64,000 nt of DNA from Glossina fuscipes (GCF_014805625.2 NW_023998457.1:5131553-5195552), one strand, 5' to 3'; shown: positions 1 through 13,469, numbered from the stretch's first letter. The notes: generated by a model from the sequence alone, not told the origin. Numbers and translations are program-made.

Positions 1-1190
1 TGCAAGATTTGTGTTACGAGTGCAAAAAATATGCATTACAAGATTTAATAGCGCATTAATAAAATGATAAATGGAATAAGTGAGGGAAGTGGCGTTTGCA
101 GTTTTGCAGGGCAGTCTTTGCTCTTCCAATTTTTCTTTTCTTTACCCACCATTAGCTCTTCAATCATCCAGCATGTAGATAACATAATAACGAGTTCAGC
201 TCGACATAGACGTTAGTGTAAGAGATACAAACTTGACGCAAGAGCGGAAACGGTTTATATACGAAATCTCAAAAAATATTTAAGCTGGAAAAGCAAAAAG
301 AATTTAATTATGCCTCTGTGCAATTGTTGTTGTTGTTGTTGTCACCGAAGGGTGAGGAATATAATCATTTTTCTTTGCAACGACGAGAGGTAAACTTCAG
401 ATCAGGGACACCACAGAGTATGTATATCAGTATTGAATTCGTAATCGATTGAAGCATGTCCCTCTGTCCACCAGCCCGCTTATATGTAGTCTGTTGTAAA
501 CATCGTCCTATCGACAAAAACCTCATTCTTCTAGGGTGGCTATAGAAAGGCAAATTGCTGAAGTTGTGCCGCTGTTGCGTTTCGCGATAAATGCTTTTAA
601 AGTTGTAGAATATCTGATACCCATAGTCTTTTTATTAATTTTTATCATTAGTCTAGAATTTCGGGACAATAAAAATTGCCCCTACATGTCTCTAGAAAGA
701 AGACTTTGAAGAGAGAGCTTTTAAGCTCAAAGGAACTTATTTCGTGGCAGTTAATGTCAAAAAAAATGTGTAATTCTTTAACCGAATTCATAACTAATAT
801 CAGCCTTTCTGGATCATAAGCTTTTAGTTTCCTCACACAAACATAAAAAACCTTCAAATCACGCTCAGTCTCATACCTGTCACACTGGTTGCCTTAGTGA
901 AGCTTTATTAAAATACTTTGGTACGGAAGCGGTTTTAAATGATCGTAAACACCTTCTAAAGGGATTAGAAAAACTAGAAAGGAGTAGGTAAAACATTAGG
1001 CTGTAACATCCCAGTCGATGGGCTGTTCCGAAAAACGAGCAAAATTTCAAAGAAAAAATTTTTTATGACCAATTGATTTTTCTCTCTCTACATATTCTTC
1101 AAAATGCAAAGCATCTGTTGAGTAAAAAAAAAAAATTTTAAATATACTACGGTTTTATACCTTAATAGTTAAAAAAGCACTTTAACACAA
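1..1190. other. Non-coding; family B repeat fragment near 340-520
   Basis: No exon is recognised. A short (TGT)n run lies at 325-343. About 340-520 resembles the start of family B: an ACCGAAG-like opening and then ATTGAAGCATGTCC followed by a CTGTCC tract. The rest shows nothing I can name. Confidence 0.4.
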
Positions 1191-1199
1191 GTAAGAACA

Positions 1200-2165
1200 T
1201 CATGCCACTAGATATACTACAACACATCGCCTAGTACAGTTATTGACTCCTTTCGCTAAGAATACCCCAAGAATTATCCATTATTTTAATGCAAAGGCAT
1301 ACTTTCTATCAAAGCCCTCATATTGAAGCATGTCCAAACCATCACATGACTTGTTTTAATTTAATTCTCCAATGTTAGACTTTCCTTCCATATAAGGATT
1401 TGCTTTTCATGATAACCCTTATATATGTTAGTATCTAAAAAATTGACCTTTCTGATCCAAATTTCCTATCGTTATTGGTTTGCTAAATTGATACTAAGAA
1501 CGTTTTAGCATTATAAACTATTCAAGATTAAATCTTTTTCTGAAGGGCTTATTAGTCATGAGAAAGCTTATCTGGGGGCGGATGTCCCCCGTCAAGTTCG
1601 ACCCATTTCATTTTTATGCCAAATTATTGTCATCGTAGGTTTTTTTACCAAATAAGAGTTTCCTGAGAATCTTTATAGGCGATAGTATCCAAGATGGTAT
1701 CCATGGTTAAAATTTGGTAAGGTTGATTTCTTTATGTCTTCTCTATTATGAACGAATTTTCACCGTCAGGTATTGAAAACTACACTTTTTTATCATATAA
1801 AAATTAAGTTTTCCTAGAAACGATCGTACGAGAGGTGGTTCAAAATATTGCGTTCGACGAAACAAATTTTTCACATCAATTCTGATTTCGATTTGACGAT
1901 AAATTTTAAAAATTCCAATTTTATTCACCTTAGTTTGAAAAGTCCTTATATGAGAATTGGTCGAAAAAATGGACCAACTCGAATTATTTTCGTTAGTATT
2001 GAGCCTTTGTTCACAGTAAGTCAGTCTAAAAAATTTCATTAGAATATCTGAAGAATTCAACACAATAATGCATGGACAGACGGACACACATACATAAAAT
2101 GATATTGAATCGATCGGTAGAATAATAAGTGGGTCTGTCCTGAGCCCTTCTGGGTGCAGAATATA
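1200..2165 (-). repeat. Family A (mini-me/DINE-1-like) element
   Basis: Read on the minus strand, it begins near 2165 with GCACCCAGAAGGGCT and continues through the family-A landmarks. These are a CCGATCGATTCAATATC-like block, a GTCCGTCTGTCC core, and blocks resembling GATATTTT and CCATTTTTTCGACC. The lower end contains the body seen again at 21240-22330. It is heavily mutated, and stops interrupt all frames beyond short ORFs. Confidence 0.6.
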
Positions 2166-2707
2166 AATATAGAAAAATATGCAAATAAATGTAAAGACTA
2201 CGATATTACGAAATAGGAAAAATAACTGCAAATTTGCACATAAATTGAGTTTGAATTGAGTTTTTAAAAATGCAACCTCGTGTAAGTAAGAACTTGATGG
2301 CGAACAACAGCTTTTCTACAATATGCATATTAATGGCACATGTGCGTTTGCTTTCATTCATATAGGGACTTACATGCCGAGCTCTCTTCGACAAAGTATA
2401 ACTTTCTCATCTCTACAGATTAGAAAATATATTATGTGTAATATATAGAATATTTGATGAAATACATACAAACACTTGCATCCCCACATACTATATAAAA
2501 TAAAATAATCTCAAAGTGTAAGAGGAAAAAGTAGAAACTTGGCAAAAAAAAAAAACATCAAATACACCGAAGGGCGAAATATTTGCTTACGTGCTTGTTG
2601 TTTACAAAGAAATATAACACAATGTGAGTAAACAAAAAAGCAAAAACAAGTGAACAAAAGCGTTAAGAATAAAATTTCATAGAAATCGAAACGAAGCGAA
2701 CAAATGC

Positions 2708-2711
<4 letters not shown>

Positions 2712-2756
<45 letters not shown>
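2712..2756. repeat. (TA)n microsatellite
   Basis: About 22 uninterrupted TA units. The flanks 2166-2711 and 2757-3260 contain no recognisable gene; 2960-3000 and 3130-3200 are T-rich. Confidence 0.9.
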
Positions 2757-2759
<3 letters not shown>

Positions 2760-3289
2760 TTCTATACATATATGGCTTACGATACAAATCCCTCAAGAGA
2801 AAGAATACTGCGCTACATATGCGGATACTGTAGATGAATGTTTGCAAACTTTAGTGTTAAAATTGTGTTTATGAGAAAACGCAAAATCTTTTACTTGAAT
2901 ATGTATGCAAATGTGCATAAATTTTCCTTCTTAGGGCTTATAACAAAGCCCACAATGTGGTTTTTCATTTTTTTTTATTTTTTTATTTTTTTTTTTATCA
3001 TTTTTTCAACAAAACTAACGAAACACAATTTTAAGCTACTTAGTAAGTAATTAGCGAAAATTTAGACATTCTCTCAAAAAGCTCTCATCTGAATGTCATT
3101 AAATTTTTTTTATAAGACATAAAAGTAAATGCTTAGCATTTTTTTTTTTTTTTTCATGTATAAAACATAAAAGTATATGCTTAGCATTTTTTTTTCCATA
3201 ACTCTTTCTTAAAATTAATGTTAAAATTTTTTTTCATAAATTTACATTAAAGGAGAACAAAACGCTGTAGCGGAAAAAAATGATTTACA

Positions 3290-3530
3290 ACAGTTCGCTT
3301 AATGCAATTACTCACTGTTATGATGTTACGTGCAAAGTGCTCGCAAAAGTAATCCAATACGAAGCATATTCAACAGCACTCGTCCTTGGGCTAAAACATA
3401 TCGATGTAACGCATCTTGACGGATGGACGGACGGACAGATAAGTTTGGAGATTGCGCTATCTCAGGTCCTTCCGGATGTTGCATATATCCGTATAAACTT
3501 AATATAGTTTTATATCACAAATAAATGCAT
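3290..3530 (-). repeat. Family A fragment, minus orientation
   Basis: The minus strand reads TATTAAGTTTATACGGATATATGCAACA, GAAGGACCTGAGATAG and a GTCCGTCCGTCC core, the opening of family A. It faces the next copy, which starts at about 3565 on the plus strand. Confidence 0.6.
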
Positions 3531-3564
3531 TTCTCCTATGATTCTCTGTCTCTTCTTTGCCGTA

Positions 3565-4610
3565 TCGCAAAGAGATATATTGAGTTTGTGCGCATGTATG
3601 TGACGCACAGAAGGGCTTAAGGTGGGCCCATCTCTTATTAGATCGGTCGATTTAGCATCACTTTCTGAATCAATTTAAGTTTGTCTGTCCGTCTTTCCAT
3701 TTTATTTTCCTGTGCTCTGCCTACAGATATTTCGATGAAATTTAGCGAAAGCGAATTTTCAACATGCAAATCACAATTGTTTGAGATATTTTGAAACCTC
3801 TAATGGCCGAGTCTTATTGACAGTGAATTATCACTTCCCCTGCAAAGCGTTATTTTCAAAATTGTTGCTCTCAAAATTCCTTGACAAAATCCCTTGAGCA
3901 ACAATATTTCGGCATTCTAAATTGATATGAAAATAGTAGATCCGGTGAGGTAGGCCCTTCAGGCCTCCTCCCTAAAGCTGCGGAGGCGTAATTATCTGAA
4001 TATGGTAAAAAAACGTAACTATGAAAATTCCTCGAGAAACCCCGTTAAGCAACAGTATTTCGGCATTCGAAATTGATATGAAATATATAGATCGGGTATG
4101 GCCAGTCCTTGAGACCTCTCCCGTACAATCGCTACTTCAAAAACTGAATCTTCATATAATAAAAGATTTAATTTGCAATATTTTGTGATGAAAATTGGTC
4201 CCTAAAAGTAATTTAACGTAGAAACTATCCTTACTGAATTTGGACCTTGAAGTTCTTTTTCTATATCTGTAAGCGTTCTCATGAATATTAAACCCTTAAG
4301 CAAACAGTTTTAACTTTTAATATTTTATGATGAAAATTGGTCGAAAATAGAGATTTTTGTATATAAATTAATCACAGGTCACATAAGCCGCCGCCCAATG
4401 TAGAAATTATCATGAAAACCAAGCCCTTATGTGACGACTAAGCCTGATTTGTTGCTTCTTATGACGGTACAGAACGAAAAGTATTGAGATCTCTAACAAT
4501 TAAATTACATTGGGCTTGGGGCACCTTTATAAGACTTTAACAAAAAGTATGCCTTTACCAAAACGTAGTGTACAATTTTTGAAACTGAAATTGAAGCTGG
4601 ATTAGGCTAA
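3565..4610 (+). repeat. Family A element, long copy
   Basis: It starts ATATTGAGTTTGTGCGCATG, followed by AGAAGGGCTTAAGG, GATCGGTCGATTTAG, TTTGTCTGTCCGTC, and GATATTTCGATGAAATTTAG. The long body of repeated GATGAAAATTGG blocks is typical of complete copies. Confidence 0.65.
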
Positions 4611-4624
4611 GCGCGTGGAATATT

Positions 4625-5135
4625 TAACGCTCGACTATAATATGCTTACCTGTGACGCGCTACGCGACTTGTGGTATACGATGACGAGGTTGCATGCTAA
4701 CACCCAGTTGCGTTTATGTCCAAAAGTATTTGAAACGGACACACTTTTTATATAAGTGATCGACTCAGAATTTAGAGGTTGAACACAAGACGATAAGACG
4801 GATAGACGGACGGACAAGCTTAGATTGATCCAAAAAATGGTTCTGCTCGACTCAACAAGTGATTTTGATCGACTGATCGATTGATCGATTTTTTCTGCCC
4901 GTTTGTTCTTCCCGTTTTCTTTTCTTTCATCTACAGTGATTAAACTTTAAGATATTTTGACGAGATTTAATACACCGGCATATGGTGGGTCAAAGACAAA
5001 CGCTACTGAAAACGGTTCGAATCAGACCATTTCTTCGACCACTTCTCATAAAGGTACTTATTTTTAAAAGAACAAGTTATATGAATAATTATTAGTTATC
5101 TAACGTTGGGCCGCATCCCACCACAGTGTATGTAT
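4625..5135. repeat. Two family A fragments, minus then plus
   Basis: 4625-4860 is minus (its complement carries GTCCGTCCGTCTATCC) and 4860-5135 is plus (GATCGATTGATCG, TTAAGATATTTTGACGAG, TTTCTTCGACCACTTC). Together they form a second inverted pair beside the first. Confidence 0.55.
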
Positions 5136-6760
5136 TTGTTTTTAATTTAATCTGAAAGTGAACCTTCATTGACTATCTATCGCGTTCTTTCAACTGCGTT
5201 CGCACGTTGTCGTTTGATGAATAACAAAAATTTTTATTGTTACCACTTCTCGCCTCACCGACTGCAAAACGTAATGTTTTAATGAAAAAATTTACATCCT
5301 CCTTTGTTACGGAACTTTTTTACACTCTCAAAATAAAAATATATTTTTTATATCCATATTTTTTATATCCATATGCATATATATATCGAAGTTTTATAAC
5401 GCAAACGTCGATATTATTTTGGAAAGAGCTGAGCTTATCGTTTATATTTATCGAGAATTGCGAAAAAAAATAACCTACACACAATACCCAACAATTTGCA
5501 ATTCAACAGTGGCTTAAGTTACGAAATCGAGCAAAGAAGGAAAAAAAATGCCAACAAAATGCTTAACAAATATCACAAATTTAACAAAACATACGCACAT
5601 ATACAGAGGCAAATATCGCATTTTATATTCATGCCAATAAAATAACTATATATCGAGCAAACGAAGAGGATCAAGAATATATTTATATATAAAAAAGCAA
5701 ATAAACTGAAATGTTTAAAACTTAATATACGATGATGTTATGGGTATGCGCATATAAACGCACAAACAAATTTGGTTTGCAAATTAGAAAAAAAAAAAAA
5801 AAAAAAAGAAAACGACAAAAAGGTACATAAGAAAGCCATTTTAGAATTTTGCGATAGGATTATTGGACTTTCACTGTAAGACCCTTAAAATGCTGAAAAT
5901 TTGTGAAAAAGCAGACCAGAAGTTATACAGTCTATTATTAAAATATTTAAAAAAATAAAAGGAAACCAAGAAAAACAAAAACGAATCAAGGAAGGTAAAG
6001 ATAAAACCACCAGAATAACGTAAATAAACAAAGACAGAAAGAAAAAAAAAAAGAAAAAAACATTGCGGTCGGATATGAAAATAAAAACAAGTACGACAAC
6101 TTAGGAGAGAATTTCAATGAAAAACAATAATAAAAAATGTAAAAAAAAAAACTTATGAAAAGCGAAAGAAAGGACGGTGAACAATCAATTTTTCTTTTTT
6201 TGACCAATTTTGTTTTAGGTTTCAATACTTTTATCTTCACATAATTATGTGTACCATACTGTGACCAGAAAAGTAAGAACAATATTCAAATTAAGTTGTG
6301 CGGGTATGATCGAATATCAGAGAAAGGTTGTTTGTTTTTTGTTATTCAACAGTAGCACAAACTACTTACCGCAAGATTTAGCAATGTCACGTAAAACAAA
6401 TATGTGTGTCTTTCCCTATACTTGACACTGTGAATAAAATGTATTCATCATCATAAGGCCATTAGTGTTTCAGTGGCACTCGGTCTTTTATAACACAAAA
6501 GTAATTTTTCCGATTTTTGCGATGCCTGCGAAACAATGATTTCTGATTACCAGAACATGATGAAACACATTATTGTGGAAGATGAATCTTGAAGCTACTC
6601 ATGAACGCTTGAAGCTGATCAAGCGAGCGAATATCGTGCAGAAGATATGGCAAGGCCACAAAACCTTGCCAAAGTTGAGATCCTTTCCCTATTCGGCCAC
6701 TCAGGCCGACAGGCTAAAAGAAGAAACTTAATTGGTCTTACTTTTTGGACACTTTAGTGT
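5136..6760. other. Non-coding AT-rich stretch
   Basis: No gene is recognised. There is an A20-type run near 5789-5807 and A-rich sequence to 6170. About 6530-6700 (+) contains ACATTATTGTGGAAGATGAA, which may be a scrap of a mariner catalytic region, but frames are broken and I leave it open. Confidence 0.35.
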
Positions 6761-6769
6761 TAGATGCTT

Positions 6770-7640
6770 GGAAGAATTTCAATCATTTTTTCACTTGAAA
6801 AGGCGATATTATGTCCAAAGAAATTATATTGCTGTGGCACCGACCCATATTCGCACTTCTAGAACAAATACTATCCAGAAGGCGCCTTGTCTGGTGAGTA
6901 CGCTGGGTATGATACAATTACCCATTCGAGTTGCAACAGTGTATCCTGGACAATCCTTGCAAGTAGTGGTCACACAATGGCATTTTCAGGCAATTCGTTG
7001 CCACTGTTAGACCGTTGCAATCAAACCCGACAATTGAGGTGTAATGGAGCAGCATCGTCCTAAGCATCTGAACTTGTTTGGCAGCAGATTTCGTCAAATA
7101 CATAACAAAAGTAATGAGTTTAGAAGGAGAAGAATTTTCAGAGCTCCATGATTAGCATTGGCATATGCTGAATAAATCATTAATATTAAGAGGAAGACTA
7201 TTATTCTAAGTAAAGTAAGTTCAGAATCGTCGAATTCAACCGTTATGTACACCGGTATTTCCCGTTTCTTTGTCATTTTTACCTGTAAAAGTCGCTGATC
7301 AAAATTTTTGCAAAAATCTAATATATCTTATCACTCAATGTATCCTCGGTTCAGATTGCCGTTTTTTTGCGATTTCTTCATTCGAACGCACTTATAATGC
7401 TACTTGTTATTTATTATTGATTTTCTGTCTCTTGTCAAAAAAGTCGATGAATATGATGCCATCATCGCTGCTAAACACGGACGACCATATGACCGTTTCA
7501 GCTAACTTTTGCACATTTAGTCGCTTTGAATAGCTTCCACTTGTTGCTATTCATTTGACTAATTGAAAATTTAACTTTCGAATGTAGTGACGATTTCACG
7601 TTTCATTCATTGTCATACGTTGCATGAAAAAATCATTTTT
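6770..7640 (-). pseudogene. Dead mariner-family transposase
   Basis: Minus-strand translation in shifting frames gives mariner landmarks in the right order. About 7600-7480 has a TMNET block (family TMDET; the catalytic Asp reads Asn). 7478-7335 has DDGIIFIDFFDKRQKIN and NEEIAKKR, and 6970-6860 has LLQLEWVIVSYPAYSPDKAP. About 6850-6780 has FFGHNIAFSSEKMIEIL. Several in-frame stops and frameshifts make it non-functional. Terminal inverted repeats were not located. Confidence 0.75.
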
Positions 7641-7794
7641 CTTTCGCTTAAATGACTCTTACATGTTAAAGAGCAAACTTGGCATTCAGTTTAAACAGAA
7701 CTTTTTTCCAGGATAAATAAACGTTCACGCGAAATAGATTTTCATTTTGTTTTTGTGATATCCGCGGCTTATTACTGTTTTTATATTCTTTAGC

Positions 7795-8290
7795 ACTTGT
7801 GAACATGTGCAACACGCAGAAGAACTTAAGATAGATCCACTTTTTATTTCACCGATCGATTCAGAACCACTTTCTGATTTGATGTAGGCTTGTCTGTACG
7901 TTTGTCGGTCTGTCGGTCCATGAATTTATGATGGAATTTGATACACTGACGTGGTTTAAACGACGGGCACTTGCTGTCGAAAGTGGCTTGGATGGAGCCA
8001 CTTTTTCGACCCTTCACCATATAAGTCCCTATTTTGTATAGAAAACTTGCAATTTTCAAAATTTCTCGGCAAAAGTGATTAAGCAGTAGTATGTTGGCAC
8101 GAAAACATGACATAAAAATCAATCTTGCCGAATTTGGATCACGTAGGTTTATTTTTGGATAAGGATTTCTTCAATATGCAGACTTTTATGAAAAGTATGC
8201 TTTTATATGAAAATTATGTGTAACTTATGGTCTATTATTAAGAAAACAAGTGAATAACTGTATTAGGTTAAAAACTCCCCCAGCCTGACG
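7795..8290 (+). repeat. Family A element
   Basis: The landmarks are AACACGCAGAAGAACTTAAGATAG, ACCGATCGATTCAGAACCAC, GCTTGTCTGTACG with a GTCGGTC core, TTTTTCGACCCTTCACCATA, and a GTAGTATGTTGGCAC block. Interrupted copy. Confidence 0.65.
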
Positions 8291-9685
8291 ACAGTGTTAT
8301 TTAATTGTTCTTTCCAATCTTTGCATTAAGAAATTAATTCAGTTCGATACAACAATAGTCAAGCAATTTTACTTCTTGTTTCTAAAACATTAGCGTATTA
8401 GTGCTTTTTTTTACGTATACGCACCGTTAAACCAATCGTTAAATCATTCATAATACTTTAATATGAGATAAATAATGTTTTCTCCGAGTACATGCGCTAT
8501 TGATTTAAATCAGCACAAAGTAATTACTATATGTTTAAGTGAAGGCAACTAGGTTATGATTACATTTATTTTATTACCAATTTAAATGAATTAATTAGAG
8601 TAGCAATAAGTACCGCATACTACTACTACTGCTACTACTACTACATTGACTTTAATGATATGATGCTTTATTATAACAAAGCGAAGGCCTAGATATCTGC
8701 ATATATAATACACTTAGGTTCGCTTACGCGAAATAACGCAAATGCTTCGCTATCCATGGAATAGAATTGCATGTACGCGGTACGCCAAGAGAGCATTAGT
8801 TATCGTATGTAAAACTATGTTTATGTATAAACTACTTACCCGTTATAAGTTCAATCTGTACAGGTTTACTCATTTTTCATTTTAACACTCTTAAACAACT
8901 TTTTAAAGGATAATTTATAAATCTGTACCGGAACTCACGTGTTGATATTGCATGGTGCTACGTACGTGTGTATGTACCTCATCCTCATAATCACGTTTCA
9001 GGGAAAGCTCATTATATATTATTACACATGCATTATATTATTTATGAGTTGAGTTAATGGCAACAGACTCGCTTTAGTTTTACCGTCACGTAGGTGTGAC
9101 GGCACTAATTAATGTAATAAAATTAAATTGAGTCATCGAAAAAGATATATTACCATCGTCAAAGCCTTTGTTTTATCAACGTTCGACACTCTTAGTTAAC
9201 AGTAGTAGTAGCAAAAGGAAAGAATTGCATTTTACTTAATTGTTCGTTGCTTTAGGGCAATCATAGTCTCGACGATGGATTTGGTTCACGTCATGCAGAT
9301 ATATTGAAGACGTATGTTTGCTTTGACGTAATTGCGATAAATAGATTTTTGTCGCGCTATATCGCATGATGGCGCAGAATAGAATACGTCATCGGGCGCC
9401 TTAGCACGATATTGAATGGTATAAAATTTCTCATATGTCTATTTTCTAATTGTTTTAGTGATGAAATCATGCATGTTTATAAGAACATATATATTTATGC
9501 CCATATATACATATATGCGTAATTAAATTAAAGTCGAGTAGAAAATTTGTCAAAAACTTTGTCTTTTCTTCTTCAACTCTTCTGCTCAGGTATTTTGTAG
9601 ATATTGTACTTTTTTTTTGGATTACAAATCTTTACTGCTGTTGGAATTGTCTTTATTTTCATATCTATATATATTACTTGTGTTA
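8291..9685. other. Non-coding stretch
   Basis: No gene is recognised. A TAC/TGC trinucleotide tract lies at 8619-8643. The rest is unremarkable AT-rich sequence. Confidence 0.4.
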
Positions 9686-9689
9686 GAGG

Positions 9690-10370
9690 GTGGATGTATT
9701 AAGTTTGTGCGGATATTTAGAAGACCTGGAAGGACTTAAAAGAGACCCACCCTTTATTGTACCAATCGGACCCTGAATCGTTTTAAACTTGTCTCTCCGT
9801 CTGTCCGTGTGGTTTTTTTTTATTTGTCTTTCTTCTACATATCGCAAGGGTTGAGGCATTTCGATGAAATTTAACACATCGCCACATTTTGCCCCAAGCC
9901 TTGATTCAGAGCAGTTTCCATATAACGCCTTATAATGAAAATTTGTCATTTTCCAAAATGTCGCGACAAAACTCGTTGGGTGATAGTATTTTGATACTCT
10001 AAATAGGGAAATTTTTTGAGCTCCCCGCCGTTCATATAGAAACTTCATCTTTAAAGAACTATAATTTTTAACCGTTCACGATGAAAATTGGCTCATAACA
10101 GTAAATTGACATAGACCTTACCGAACTTGGACCACGTAGCTCTATTTTCTTGGATACCATCGCCAGAATGCGTTGAAGTATCTCGTAAAGGAAATGATGA
10201 AACGAAAGTTAATAAAATAACAACATTCAAGGGGCTTGGTAAGGATGGTGGGTCTTTTTAATTCAAGGCGCTCTGTGGCCGACATATGTTTTGCTACAAA
10301 TTCGAATCTAAATGAAAAAAATGGTTTAATCTTAATGCCGCACAAACTTAATATACCCTATACTACAAGT
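9690..10370 (+). repeat. Family A element, near full length
   Basis: It contains TATTAAGTTTGTGCGGATAT, GAAGGACTTAAAAGAGACCC, CTTGTCTCTCCGTCTGTCC, TTTCGATGAAATTTAACAC, TATAACGCCTTATAATG and the distal AAATTGGCTCATAACAG body. It is one of the best-preserved copies in the window. Confidence 0.7.
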
Positions 10371-11290
10371 GATGTAGGTCATAAAAAGCTATCGAAAGGT
10401 TAGAGGAGCATTGTTATGAATACACCGTTTGATGAATTAAATCGAATTTAAAGAAAAAAAAAGTTCGGCTTTCTTAGTTAGACCGAAAACTTATTGAGTG
10501 ATGCCATATATCAAACTTTTGTTTGGTGTTTTCATTTATGTTTATTAAAGAAATTAAACAAATGTATATATATATTTATATATATATATACATATATTTA
10601 CTTTAAAAATATTGCTTGCTTTTCATAACAACTCTTCCAAGATTGTCACAATAGTTTCACATCTTTGCAGATGTTTGTCTGCATAAAGGCGCATGGGTGG
10701 GAGTGTGAGCGTATGCCTACTCAAATAAATATTCATATGTCTAGGGAAATGCGATAACAGTGCATCCACTTCTGTTGGCAATTAAAGTAGAAAATATCTC
10801 TTAAGTGCTTCCTCAAAACGTATCTTATTTTAAAAGCTTACTACGGCAGCTCTAATGCAAGTGCAGTTAAAAATATTTACAAACATTTACATTTCTATAT
10901 ATATACACAGGCTGGCATTAATGTGCAATATGTATAAGAAAGAGTATTATAAAAAGAAAGGATAATTTTTTGCTTTATTTATTGTTAACTGCTATTGCTT
11001 TTGCGTTTCTTTTTTTCTTGTCGACGCATTTTGAACGCGTCAATCTGTATTCTTATCATATTTAATATAAAGCAAACTTCTTTTAGAAATGCATTTACAT
11101 GCGACGGAAAAAAAATGCCAAACTTATCCAGATAAGAGAAAATGTGAAGATTTTTTTTAAATTGAGGTTTTAACAATTGCTTATTACCTGCATTGAAATG
11201 CAAGATTCGTAGAAATTCTTGAGCGAATTTCCAGCATTAACTATTCGCAAATAAGTTGAAAAGTTATAGCAGAGCAAGCTGGCTGTCTTT
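10371..11290. other. Non-coding stretch
   Basis: No gene is recognised. A short imperfect (TA)n lies at 10566-10595. Confidence 0.4.
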
Positions 11291-11299
11291 CTGACGATA

Positions 11300-12030
11300 T
11301 CATCCAAATAGCGCACTACCAATAAAGCCTGTCTTTAGGCCAAGATATGTGAGTGGATCAAATTTCATTACACCTTTCGTTTGAATATTAATTAGGAAAA
11401 TACCGGGTTTTATGTCGGGGAAGCTAGAGGACATAGGGACGGACAGGCTTATATTGATTCGCAATATTATTCTATGACACAAGTGATGCGAGATATCAAA
11501 AAAATTATCTTTCTTTATAAAAGAAATATAAGTCGATATAGTTATTAATTTCAGTTGTGTTCACTGATTTGCTTATATCTATTTACGTCAGGAATTAACG
11601 CAAAAAGTCTTTGGGAATGGCCTTAGATAAAGTATAAGTATCACTTTATAATTCAATAGAAAATAAGTAAAATAACTATAGCGGCCCATGGCCCGCCATT
11701 AAATATGCTATATATCTCCATTTAACGCAGTTTTTCATGTAAAGACTTTTTAAAATAAGGCGTTATATGAGAAGTGGTCGAAAAAGTAGTACGAAGTGAA
11801 CCATTTTCAGAAGCAATTACGTTTAGGAAAAAATATTGAACAGAAGAATACAAGATGGACAGAGGGATAGACTAACTTAGATCGAGTCAGAAGGTGATTC
11901 TGACAAGATCGGTATAATAAAACAAAAATCTGCCTCAAGTTATTCTGGGTATTACATAGATGTACACATACGCACACAAACTTAATAGCACCACTTGTGG
12001 TACAAGGGGATGTAAGTTATAAAATCAAAT
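11300..12030 (-). repeat. Family A fragments, minus orientation
   Basis: Two pieces. 11300-11490 has the complement of a short GTCCGTCC core. 11690-12030 carries the complement of GTTTGTGTGCG, CCGATCTTGTCAG and the GTCCATC core. The intervening sequence is diverged. Confidence 0.5.
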
Positions 12031-12179
12031 GACCGTTTGAAGATAGGGATTTCGGATGGAAAAATTTATAAGTTTTCCCGATCGCCAAAACCAAATTCCA
12101 TATAAGATTATTCTGAAGTTTGAAGCTTCGAAATTAAAGCCAATTTCGCACTCTTCTCGACGCATCAAACTCTCTAATC

Positions 12180-12960
12180 ATAGTTAACTGTAAGTATCTG
12201 TCCGTTTGTCCGTATGTCATAGACATTACCCTGATCGTAAAAATTAAGCTATCGACTTCAAGTTTTGCAGAAACATTTGACGTTGTTGCACGCACCTTGG
12301 TATTGAAAATGAGTCAAATCGGTCGAAGGACACGCCCACAGTACCACATAAAGTAAGAACATGTTTGTTTTTCGAAATTGGTTTTCTACTGATTTTCTCG
12401 TACACTATTGCATATAGCATATATGTAAATCTACAAAAATTTGAACGCATATTGTATGAGTGATCGTATAGCACTTGTGTATAAAAATGGAAAAAATTGA
12501 CCACGCCTGACCAGTATTATAGTGTGTCGTTGTTAATATTTTTTGCAGAAGCGAGCTTGAAAATTCCCATAAAGTATAAAAATTTTTGTACACTTTCGTA
12601 TTGGGCATGCACCTAAACGTGTCCGTCTGTTCGTCTCTTCACATGTGTGTCTGCGAAACTGTGCAGTTTATGTGGCATATGTTCTTGCGTTAGCGATAAT
12701 GAAGAAATCGCCTAAAAATTTGCAAAGGAATTTTTAAGGGACCTACGTTTTTTCAAGAACACGCCCGCAACGCAACGCCCACACGTCAATACAGCAAAAT
12801 CTTTTATTTTGAAAATAGAAAAAAATCAACCGGCTTTACTCCACATTATGGGACATGAGAGTGTAGTTCTCTTGTTTTTTATCTTTTTTAGGACAACGAT
12901 GATGGGTACAAAAGATTCGGTCACAACCGTATCTAAATTTCTTACTTGTTTTTTTTTTTT
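12180..12960 (+). repeat. Family B (mini-me/DINE-1-like) element
   Basis: Family B landmarks: CTGTCCGTTTGTCCG, AAGCTATCGACTTCAAGTTTTGCAGAAACA, GAGTCAAATCGGTCGAAG, ACACGCCCACAGTACCA, and the end GGGTACAAAAGATTCGGTCA followed by CAACCGTATC and CTTACTTGTTT. The 3' end forms the ATTCGGT/ACCGTAT stem seen in other copies. Confidence 0.65.
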
Positions 12961-13465
12961 AATTTATGTATATTTATCTTCCTCAAAATGTCATTAACAT
13001 TTTGTAGAGCAACAAAAAAAAAAAACTTAACACAAATTAGAAGGGATATCGAGCGAGATTATCTTAAAATTTAACTTGGCAACCAAGTCTGCCAGAAAAA
13101 CGGCATAAATTAACTTTGTTTTAATTTGCTTCTTAAGATTTTTAACAAACTTTTTAGGAAACTGACAATGAATAATGTGAGCTAAGCTGACACATCTGGC
13201 TGGAAAAAATGTATTTTTTAAGAGCATTTTTGCATAAAAAATTTGGCATTTTGACTGATAAAAAATTTTAATAAGAATTCGGTAAAACATCCACACATAT
13301 ACGTTATCCGCTGGACTATAATTTGAAAGAAATTTAGCCTAATGACGCTTTCTAAACTTCTTCACATTGACAACATTGCGCCAGTTGATCTTATATCATT
13401 CTTTGTTAATGAATTCACCACATTTGAAAGATGCTATACGCATGATTCGATGCCCTACATCAGTT
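12961..13465. other. Non-coding stretch
   Basis: No gene or repeat is recognised. An A-rich run lies at 13013-13025. Confidence 0.35.
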
Positions 13466-13469
13466 ACAC

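Noticed and set aside
1746..2231. 161-codon minus-strand ORF
   Set aside because: It lies within a family A repeat and its composition follows the repeat; no domain.
6530..6700. Second mariner catalytic fragment on the plus strand
   Set aside because: One weak VEDES-like match with stops; may be chance, so not called.
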